Of a DNA stretch of 64,000 bases, positions 35,605 through 44,419 are shown piece after piece. The stretch comes from Leucocoprinus leucothites (taxonomy: Eukaryota > Basidiomycota > Agaricomycetes > Agaricales > Agaricaceae). How positions within the stretch are numbered: the stretch's first letter is position 1; each line of letters opens with the position of its first letter. The position numbers and the translations under genes were made by a program. The DNA lies in NCBI GenBank assembly GCA_013368445.1, contig JAACJO010000011.1, forward strand, positions 806,001-870,000, in the 5' to 3' direction. The notes under the pieces were generated by a model. It was given only the letters and a program-made list of their open reading frames with translations. It did not search any database and had not been told where the DNA came from.

Positions 35605-36905
35605 CTACTTAGTATCGGGCCGATAGTCAAAACCGTTAACAGTTGGATATAGTCCGCGAGCTTCCGATGCGAGAAAACGAACATCAATGGGGCTCTTCTG
35701 CGGAGGAGACATCCCAGCAGAGGGGTTCAGGATGTGGGTTTGAACCTCTATCTGATCAAGGCTTCTAAGAGGCCGATAACTGAGTGCGAGATCAACAGTT
35801 ACAAAGAGAGGCACAAGTGCGTCAGCAAATGATTGCACGGGTTCGTTTGAACCAACGAAGAGCTGGAGAACAAGCTTGAAGTGTTCTAAACACTGCAGTG
35901 TCGGTAGACCCTGGACAAATTCGCCAATCCCTACGTCAGCTAGTTGAAGTGAACTTCCATGCTGAGAGGAAGCCATTGACAAAGTCAGGCCAATGGTCAG
36001 CCGCCTCAAGTGCTTGAGAGGTCTGAGGTAGCTTGAGGGGATGTTGAGTTTAGTGTCTGGGCCTGTATAGTTAAATCATTAGATGCTAGTGCAATGACTG
36101 GATAGTAAGGAAACTCGCTGAGCCTGAGATTTAAACTAAGTTCTTCAAGTGGCGCACCTATCACTTCAAGTAGCTTCCTGATTTTTAAAGGAACGGACTC
36201 ATCCGCATACCCAGCATCAGAGAGATGTATCGAACGAAGCTTCGAGAACCGGTAGACCTTTGGCATTTCCCCCAGCCATTTCCCTAAGCAGTCGATGTTG
36301 TAGACACCACCAACGTGGATCGATTCCATCCGCATATTCGAGGACTCCTGCTTCGGCACATATCGATGGACGTAGTCGACAAATTTGTTGCCGTTCATAG
36401 CTTCCAAGCGCTTGAAGTTGGGACATGCTATCAGGAGTGGAAGGGGCATATAACGAGTTTGTTCCAGTATAATGACTTGGACGGACGGGCGACACAGGGC
36501 TAGAGTGAATTCTTCAAAATGAGAGCGGGACTCTGCAGTTTGGGTAAAGCGCAGGTACGAGAAGTCGCATCGGGTGAACTTGACCGTTTCCAGCCTGGTC
36601 AGGCATTTGAGCAAATGATGAAAGGCGGGATCCAAGGAAGACCCAGAACTGTTTCTGCCAGTGATTTCCACACGCTTAATCAGATATTCCAGGGTAAACT
36701 CCTTGGGAAATCGTAAAATCATGCTCCCGCTCTCGGAGTCCAGGGTGATGCACCGAAACATCCGAGGTAACGCTGCGTCTCTCCATGACCGGAGGACCTT
36801 GGAAAAATTGAGCAGAGTCTCCCTGTCATCGCCAACGAAATCGAGGAACAGCTTGATGAGGTCAGCAGGGAGCTTTTGGGCGGGGGCAGGAAGAGAGCTT
36901 GACAT
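35605..36905 (-). CDS. F-box-like/LRR-type protein, family A copy 2 (A2)
   Basis: Very similar to A1 over its N-terminal 260 residues (PADLIKLFLDFVGDDRETLL; TRLETVKFTRCDFSYLRF). Two exons: 36905-36119 and 36062-35605, 414 residues. The intron (36063-36118, 56 nt) is flanked by GC rather than GT: donor GCGAGT, acceptor TATACAG. Splicing it restores the family C-terminus (LRRLTIGLTLSM, then PTVNGFDYRPDTK); reading through gives an early stop. A GC-AG intron is an accepted minor class, so the gene is probably functional. Confidence 0.78.
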
Positions 36906-37257
36906 GAGAGAGCGGGAGAGGACGGCCAGTGGCTAGCGTCGGAACCAGCGGGAGGTTAAATACCCGGCAGACGCTGAAAAAATTATACCCCAAGTACAAA
37001 TTAAGCGCCCAACTAGCGGGTCAGGCTTTACGTATTCATCACGGGCAAGGGTTACCGGTCATAAGTAGATGAAAGCAGCCCACTAAGTGTTTGCCAGCCT
37101 CCAGAGTCCAGGCTTCCATCTTGCCAATACCGTGACGGAGATTTGCATCACAAGACAGCATTGATCAAATAGATCATCATGGATCGAAAACGGTCGCATA
37201 TGTTTGATCTCTCTCTTTAGCCCTATATTAGCTCGGTTCCTTCCTGGACATCCCAAA
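36906..37257. promoter_or_regulatory. Bidirectional promoter A2/B2
   Basis: 352 bp between divergent starts, with TTGATCAAATAGATCAT at 37161-37177 and CGGTCGCATATGTTTGATCT at 37190-37209, the latter shared with module 3. Confidence 0.65.
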
Positions 37258-38866
37258 ATGTTGACCCTTGATGAATTACCTCATGACATCCTTGTGAAAG
37301 TCATCCAGGAGGTGAGCGCCTGTGTCAATAGTCAAACTAATCTCACCTGCATCTCCTTAGCTCAGTACCGATAGAAAGGTACTGTGCGATGTACGCTTGG
37401 TTTCAAGAAGGCTGAATGACCTTGCCACTTCATTCGTGTTCTCCAACATCCTACATTGTCCCACGTATCACAACCGAGAGAGGGGCCTTGCCATTCTATC
37501 AGATGTAGCGGAGCGAAAGACGATGGTTTTCGTACTGACTAGGCACCTATCTGTGGGTATGGGTGTTATGGTGGGTAAGTCGGAAGAGCACTTCACCAAG
37601 GTGTGGTTTGACCTTTGGAGAGCTGTACTCCCCACTATGACGAATCTGCGCTCTCTGCAGTAAGTCCTAATGTGTCAAATGTCGAACCAAACTAAGTGAG
37701 ACATTCACAACACTTGTACTAGGTTGGATTACGCGCCACTCAATTCTTGTCCGATCGATTGGGTAAATTCCTTCATCGAGCTCTTGGGCAAACGGGACAC
37801 TCTCACGGATTTGACAATCCACGTTGCCCTTGACCATCCACCGCCTGGATTCTCCTTACAGCCGCTTGCAGGTCTTCGCCTGCTCTCCGTCTGGTGGATG
37901 GTAAGCCGACAGACACCAGGAGCCGAGTTCGTGTCTCAATTCTCAGGGCTGCTTGGTCGATGTCCAGACCTTGAAAGATTTAAATTTCGGGTGGAACGAT
38001 TCACCATTACGCAGACCGATCCACCAGTTACACTTGGGCAGCTACTGGACGGACTTCGCGATGTCCCGTCTCCTCTGAAGCTACGCCAGCTAAACCTTAA
38101 AGGTGTCATTGTTCATCCAGAGGATTTCCGCACCCACTTACGCCACTTCCACCGTCTCGAGGAGCTCACGTTAGATCTTGAGCCTCGCATTTTTGTGTCT
38201 CAACACTTTGGAGAAATCTGTGCAATGTTGCAGGTGGAGGATATTCATCTCAAGCGTTTCCTCGTAGAGGCTGCATTTTGTCCCGACGTCTCTCGCTACC
38301 TGGCCTCTTACAGCGGCCTAGAGGAGCTTACCATGCGATCCTTGGACCGCCGAGACGACACGATTGTGACCATTGACAGCTTCATTCTAGCCATGCACAA
38401 GCATTGCCAGTCGCTGAATTTATTGAGCTTGGATGTGAATAGAATATCGGCGTGGCCACAAGCGATCGTGTCACATCTGCACTTAAACGCAGAACGATAT
38501 GTAAAGCTACAGAGGCTTCGGCTTCGGGTGTGCATTACCCTGGACAACGTCCGCGGGGGGAAGGCCGGCCATTTTGTGAGCCCTCCCCTACTAATTGAAC
38601 GCTCATTACGATGGCTTATTCTTTGACATTTCTAGTTGGATTTGCTTAAGGCAGCAACCCGACTACGGGCCCTCTGCCGCCTTGAGTGTCCATTTGTGCT
38701 ATACAAGACGGGAAGCTATATCACCAACCGGAGCGATACAGATGATCTCATTGAGCCTTACCAAGGAAGTCGTTCGTCGCAGATCTACTCTTTTATGGAC
38801 CGAGTCGTCGAGCGTTTCAAGCGGGATCACCAGCCGGGCTTTGACATTGTCCTGTCGTTTAAATAA
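37258..38866 (+). CDS. F-box-like protein, family B copy 2 (B2)
   Basis: Exons 37258-37311, 37361-37659, 37723-38575 and 38636-38866 give 478 residues. It has the same architecture as B1: MLTLDELPHDILVKVIQE, LEELTLDLEPRIFVSQHF, and a final exon with SSQIYSFMDRVVERFKRD and DIVLSFK. It is closer by eye to B3 than to B1, consistent with the adjacent module 3. No K remnant follows it. Confidence 0.83.
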
Positions 38867-38968
38867 AACTATTACTCACAATTGTCAAGTGTTCAAGGCG
38901 TTTCTTTCAATGTAAGTGGCATACTGTGCTATAAAATTTAATTCGCGGTTGAGGAGGCCGTTACTACC

Positions 38969-39060
38969 AGTAGCCCTGAAATCCAAGTATTGCGCCAACC
39001 GAGAATTTTTCGGCCGATCATTCGTCAGTGAGCGCTCCGCTGGAAAAGGCTTGCAGAGAC
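38969..39060. repeat. Right copy of a direct repeat flanking module 2
   Basis: Same-orientation copy of 35065-35162, lying between the 3' ends of B2 and A3. It marks the probable duplication junction between modules 2 and 3. Confidence 0.8.
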
Positions 39061-39251
39061 TATATTCTGTTGGTGGGTATATGCTGATGAAAGCAATAAT
39101 ATAAGAACTATTTTATAGGACAAAGGCCATACTGTCATTATCTCTGAATACTGATCGGTCAACGGAGGCCATAGAGTTCTTCATCGACTATTGAGCTCTT
39201 ATGGGTGTACAACGACCAATGTCAACAAAGGGAAGGAGGCTATCAAAGCCT

Positions 39252-40621
39252 TTATTCTGATTGAGGAATGATTACAGGCCATGTTAGCTGCGTACTACAA
39301 TGGAGAACTCGTTGTCCTAAAATGATCAAATATGTCAACTGAAGAGGTTTAAGTACTAGTGTTGGGCCGATAGTCAAAACCGTTAACAGTTGGGGAAAGC
39401 CCGTGAACATCCAATGCGGGAAAAGGAACGGGCACACCTCGACAGAGGGGTTCAGGACGTGAGCTTGGACCTCCATCTCGCCAAGGCTTCTGAGTGAATG
39501 ATAACCAAGTGCGAAATCAACCTTCTCAAAGAGAGGCATAAGTGCATCAACAAACAACTGCACGGGTTCATTTGACTTGACATAGACCCGATGAACGAGT
39601 TTAAAGTGTTCTAGACACTCCAATGTTGGTAGACTCCGGACAAAGCTGCCAATCCCTGCGTTAGCTAGTTGGAGTGAAATTCCGTGCCGAGAGGACGCCA
39701 TCGACAAAGATAGGTCAACGGTCAGCCGCTTCAGTCGCTCGAGAGGTTTAAAGTAACTTGAGGATATGTTGAGTTTAGTTTCCGGGCCTGTGGGACTTTA
39801 GACGCTAGTTCAACATCTGAACAAGGGAGCATACCAAGCCTGAGGGTCAGATTGAGTTCTTCAAGTGATACACCTGTCACTTCGAGTAGCTTCCCGATTT
39901 TTAGAGGTACAGCCTCATCCGCATATCCAGCATCAGAGATATGTATCGAACGAAGTTTCGAGAATCGACAGCCCTTTGGCATTTCCCCCAACCACCTCCC
40001 TAAGCAGCCGATATTGTAGACTCCACCAACGTGGATCGTTTCCATCTGCATATTCGAGGGCTCCTGCTTCGGCACATATTGGGGGACGTAGTCAACAAAT
40101 TTGTTACCGTTCATGGCTTCCAAGCGCTTGAAGTTGGGACATGCCGCCAGGAGAGGAAGAGGCACATAGCGTGTTTGTTCCAGTATAACGACTTGGACAG
40201 ATGGGCGACACAGGGCTAGGGTAAATTCTTCAAAATGGGAACGAGACTCCGCGGTTTGGGTGAAGCGAAGGTACGAGAAGTCGCATCGAGTGAACTTGAC
40301 CGTTTCCAGCCTGGTCAGGCATTTGAGCAAATGATGAAAGGCGGGATCCAAGGAAGACCCAGAACTGTTTCTGCCAGTAATTTCCACACGCTTAACCAGA
40401 TATTCCATGGTAAACTCCTTGGGAAATCGTAAAATCATGCTCCCACTCTCGGAGTCCAGGGTGATGCATCGAAACATCCGAGGTAACGCTGCGTTTCTCC
40501 ATGCTGGGAGGACCTTGGAGAAGTTGAGCAGGGTCTCTCTGTCATCACCAACAAAATCGAGGAACAGTTCGATGAGATCAGCAGGGAGCTTTTGAGCAGG
40601 TGAAAGGAGCGAGCTTGACAT
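39252..40621 (-). CDS. F-box-like/LRR-type protein, family A copy 3 (A3)
   Basis: Exons 40621-39835 and 39787-39252 (47-nt GT-AG intron 39788-39834) give 440 residues. The body matches A1 and A2 (PADLIELFLDFVGDDRETLL). Near the C-terminus the frame shifts relative to A2: after NPSVEV the protein reads CPFLFPHWMF, while the A2-type ending (PTVNGFDYRPN) persists in another frame. The gene therefore carries a novel tail about 45 residues long before stopping. It may still encode a working protein with an altered C-terminus. Confidence 0.75.
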
Positions 40622-40981
40622 GGGAGAGCGGGAGAGGATGGTTGGTTAGAGTCAGAACCACTGGAAGGCTAAATACCGGAGGGCCAGACGCTGAGAAAAT
40701 TTACCCGAAGTACAAATCAAGCGCCCGACTAGAGGCTTTACGTATTCAGGAGAGGTACGGTCATAAGTAAACGATAGCAGCCCACCAAGCGTTTGTCAGC
40801 CTCCAGAGTCCAGACTTCCATCTTGCCAACAGAGGGATGAGGCAGCGTTGATCAGATCTCAGATAGATCGTAAACTCACAATGATCCATGGATCAAAGAC
40901 GGTCGCATATGTTTGATCTCTTTCCCCGCCAGCCACCTTCAATTCTAGGTTGACCCCTTCTCAGACGTCTTGGACGCCGAA
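40622..40981. promoter_or_regulatory. Bidirectional promoter A3/B3
   Basis: 360 bp between divergent starts. GATC-rich elements recur: TTGATCAGATCTCAGATAGA near 40848 and GGTCGCATATGTTTGATCTC near 40901. Confidence 0.65.
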
Positions 40982-42589
40982 ATGTTGACCCTTGATGAAC
41001 TACCTCATGACATCCTCATGAAAGTTATCCAGGAGGTGAGCGCCTGTGTCAAATCTGCATCGTAAATCTCAACTGCATCTTCTTAGCTCAGTGCCGATCG
41101 GAAGGTGCTATGCAATGTACGCTTGATTTCAAGAAAGCTTAATGACCTGGCCACCCCATCTGTGTTCTCCAAAATCTTGCATTGTCCCACATATCACAAC
41201 CGAGAGAAGTGCCTTGCCATTCTGTCGGATATAGTGGGGCGAAAGACAACAGTTTTTGCATTAACTAGGCATCTATCTGTGGGCATGGGTGTCATGGTGG
41301 GTGCATCGGAAGAGCACTACACCAAGGTATGGTTTGACCTTTGGAGAGATTTGCTCCCGACTATGACAAATCTCCGCTCTGTGCAGTAAGTTTTAAATTG
41401 TAACAGGCCATACTGGGTTTAATTGGAAATTCATAACATCTGTAGATGGGCTTACGCACCACTGAATTCCTGTCCGATCGAATGGGTAAATTCCTTCATC
41501 AAGTCCTTGAGCGAGCGGGACACTCTCACGGACTTGACAATCGACGTTGCTCTTGACCATCCACCACCTGAATTATCCCTACAGCCGCTTGCAGGCCTCC
41601 GCCTGCTCTCCGTCTGGTGGCTGGTAAGACGACAGACACCAGGGGCTGAGTTCGTGTCTCAACTCTCAGGGCTGCTTGGTCGATGTCCGAATCTCGAAAG
41701 CTTTAAATTTCGGGTGGAACAAGTCGTTATCACAGAGACTGATTCACCCGTCACATTTGGGCGGCTGTTGGACAGTCTTCATAATGCCCTGTCTCCTTTG
41801 AAACTACGCCAGCTAAGCCTTAAAGGCGTCATTGTCCATCCAGATGATTTCCGCACCCACTTGCACCACTTTCACCGTCTTGAGGAGCTCACGTTAGATC
41901 TAGAGCCTCGCATTTTGGTACCCCGACACTTTGAAGAAATCTGTGCAATATTGCAGATGGAGGACATTCATCTCAAGCGCTTCCTCGTAGAGGCTGTGTC
42001 TCATCCCAATGTCTCCCGCTACCTGGCCTCTTACAGTGGCCTGGAGGAGCTTACCATGCGATCCCTGGATCGCCGAGACGATACGATCGTGACCATTGAC
42101 AACTTCATTCCAGCCATGCACAAGCATTGCCAGTCGCTGAATTTATTGAGCTTGGATGTAAATAGAATATCGACGTGGCCGCAGGCGATCGTGTCACATC
42201 TGCACTTAAACGCAGAACGATATGTAGAGCTACGGAAGCTTCGGATTCGGGTGTGCATTACCCTGGACGACGTCCGTGAGGGGAAGGCCAGCCATTTTGT
42301 GAGCCATCCCCTACTAATCCAACGCTCATCACGGTGGCTTATTCTTTGATATTTCTAGTTGGACTTGCTTAAGGCAGCAATCCGACTACGGGCCCTCTGC
42401 CGCCTTGAGTGTCCATTTGTGCTATACAAGACGGGAAGCTATATCACCGACCGGAGCGACGCAGATGATCTGATCGAGCCTTACCAAGGGAGTCGTTCGT
42501 CGCAGATATACTCTTTTATGAACCGAGTCGTCGAGCGTTTCAAGCGGGATCACCAACCGGGCTTTGACATTATCCTGTCGTATAAATAA
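40982..42589 (+). CDS. F-box-like protein, family B copy 3 (B3)
   Basis: Exons 40982-41035, 41087-41385, 41446-42298 and 42359-42589 give 478 residues. F-box-like start MLTLDELPHDILMKVIQE; LRR-like LEELTLDLEPRILVPRHF; final exon SSQIYSFMNRVVERFKRD. Exon lengths equal those of B2. It converges on the K3 remnant about 120 bp away. Confidence 0.83.
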
Positions 42590-42712
42590 AACTGTTGTTC
42601 ACAGTCGTCAAGTGTTCAAGGCGTTTCTTTCGAGTGTAAGTGACATACTGTGTTATGAAATTAATTCGCGGTTGAGAAGGCCGTCATTAGCATAACAGGC
42701 TCTAGGTGTATT

Positions 42713-42951
42713 CTAGTCTAGTTGCCGCATCGGCACTCGGCACTTGCAAACTTCGCACTTCTCGAGGAGATCCCAGGTGTCATGGGGATACTTGTACTTG
42801 TCTTCGAAGAGCTTGTCGATATATGTACTCTGCCATGTAACGTCGGTCAAGCCGAAACATAGCCTGATGGAGCGAGACATACCGCAGGCATGACCATGCC
42901 GAAGTCGATTGGCATCGTAGTCGTAATCTTGTCAGTCAGCGGCATAAACCA
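42713..42951 (-). pseudogene. Last two exons of a K gene (K3 remnant)
   Basis: The minus strand encodes WFMPLTDKITTTMPIDFG and MVMPA, then a GT-AG intron at the same place as in the intact K, then STYIDKLFEDKYKYPHDTW and LLEKCEVCK before a stop. Frame, splice sites, the DFG-like motif and the cysteine pair are kept. Homology continues into the preceding intron (GAAATAG acceptor), but the exon with the HADSHPGN motif, the nucleotide-binding half and the signal peptide is not recognisable; a frame at 42936-43166 may be its degraded remains. Confidence 0.85.
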
Positions 42952-43352
42952 CTATTTCCCCATCTCGTCCGCCAGTGAGTTGTAACAATCAGAACCTCAT
43001 ACTGAATTCCAAGACGGCGCTCGACCTCTGATATTTCGGCGTAGCCCTTTTTTCTTAGAGAAATTTTGGAATACAATCTTGATGGGAGTTTCGCAGAAAG
43101 AGGTGAGGGCTTGCGAGCTTCGAATGAGACTGACCTTGCCTTATCTGAGATGTTGTTATTACGCATGGTCGCACTCCGAGCTGTATCGATATCCGCAGAA
43201 CCTAATTTGTGCTCTGTGTCCTTGACTCCACTATAAGTAAAAGTAGTTTGATGTAGGTGAATGGGTCCAAGGGTTCATGTTGGCATTTGTTTGGCTTCAT
43301 GCTGCTCGTGACGCAACGTGACACAAATTTGGGTTTCTACTTTCTCCGTACA

Positions 43353-44219
43353 ATGCTGGGCTGGAAGTCATCAAGCCAGTGCACTTTCCGCCTGGCCCAC
43401 AGAATACCTTCGACAACGCGCACATATGCAGTCTCTCTAGATCCACCTCAACGTCTTCCCGGAAAGAAATACCCACGCATCTTTAAGGACAAAAAGGCAA
43501 ACCAATACAACTGGTACACTAGCCTCCTCCAATCACATACCAACTCTCCCGTTCTCTTCCTACAGCATGAAGACTTTTCTGCGGACCGTCTACGAAAGCT
43601 TCGGCTGGATATAGCCACAGCTGCGCGTCGTACACTTCCGCCCTCACTGGCAGACCCTGCTTCGGAGACACTACCTCCGCTGCCCACGTTAACGGCCGTA
43701 CGGACGAGCATCTTGGGAGCAGCTCTCCGTGACCTCCCTGGCGTCAACAGATCTTCTGTCAAGAAGATGATGAAAGGAACGAAAGGCTCCTTCGCCCTCC
43801 TCACACTTCCGAACTTCCATCCGCCCCAACTCAAAGCCGTCCTTACCGCTATGGGGAAGAGCGTTCCTCCAAAAAAGCCAAAGACACCAGAGGAGCTCAA
43901 GCAAGCGGAAGCAGTAAAAAATGCTGACCCTGCTCAACCAGGTCGGAGGATGAAGCGCGTTCGTGAAACCCGAACTCCGGATTTGAAGGTTGTAGGAGCG
44001 TTAATTGAAGGTCGGGTGTTCTTGAAGGATGGAGTTAATGATGTATCAAATTTGCCGACGTTGGATACGTTGCGTTCGCATATTGTGGGTTTGCTGGGTT
44101 CGCCAGCCAGTCAGTTGGCAGCAGTCTTGGGTCAGGCGAGTGGTGGGGCTTTGGCGAGGACTTTGGAGGGATTCAAGAAGGGCCTCGAGGAGGAGCAGGG
44201 AGAACAGCCACCTCAATAG
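43353..44219 (+). CDS. MRPL11: Mitochondrial large-subunit ribosomal protein uL10m
   Basis: A single exon of 289 codons. The N-terminus (MLGWKSSSQCTFRLAHRI) is basic with few acids, as in a mitochondrial presequence. The body begins LDPPQRLPGKKYPRIFKDKK and contains QYNWYTSLLQSHTNSPVLFL and ADRLRKLRLDIATAARR, the L10-type fold used to anchor the L7/L12 stalk. The C-terminal helix (LPTLDTLRSHIVGLLGSPAS) matches the uL10 stalk-binding region. An in-frame ATG upstream at 43257 exists but would add an unlikely extension across the leader. Confidence 0.8.
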   Translation: MLGWKSSSQCTFRLAHRIPSTTRTYAVSLDPPQRLPGKKYPRIFKDKKANQYNWYTSLLQSHTNSPVLFLQHEDFSADRLRKLRLDIATAARRTLPPSLADPASETLPPLPTLTAVRTSILGAALRDLPGVNRSSVKKMMKGTKGSFALLTLPNFHPPQLKAVLTAMGKSVPPKKPKTPEELKQAEAVKNADPAQPGRRMKRVRETRTPDLKVVGALIEGRVFLKDGVNDVSNLPTLDTLRSHIVGLLGSPASQLAAVLGQASGGALARTLEGFKKGLEEEQGEQPPQ

Positions 44220-44419
44220 ATCTTATTTACAACTATTCATTGTCGTTGAATTTAATACGCTCATGTTTTCTGGCACACCTACTCGGCGGGCCAAAAGGTC
44301 GACGCGACTTGACGAGTTTCGATCGGGCGCGTCTTCAGCTTGAGTGTGACAACATGTCACTCTAGTTAGTCACGAGTGTGAGCCCATAGAATACACCTCT
44401 TCCACTCACCACGAATACC

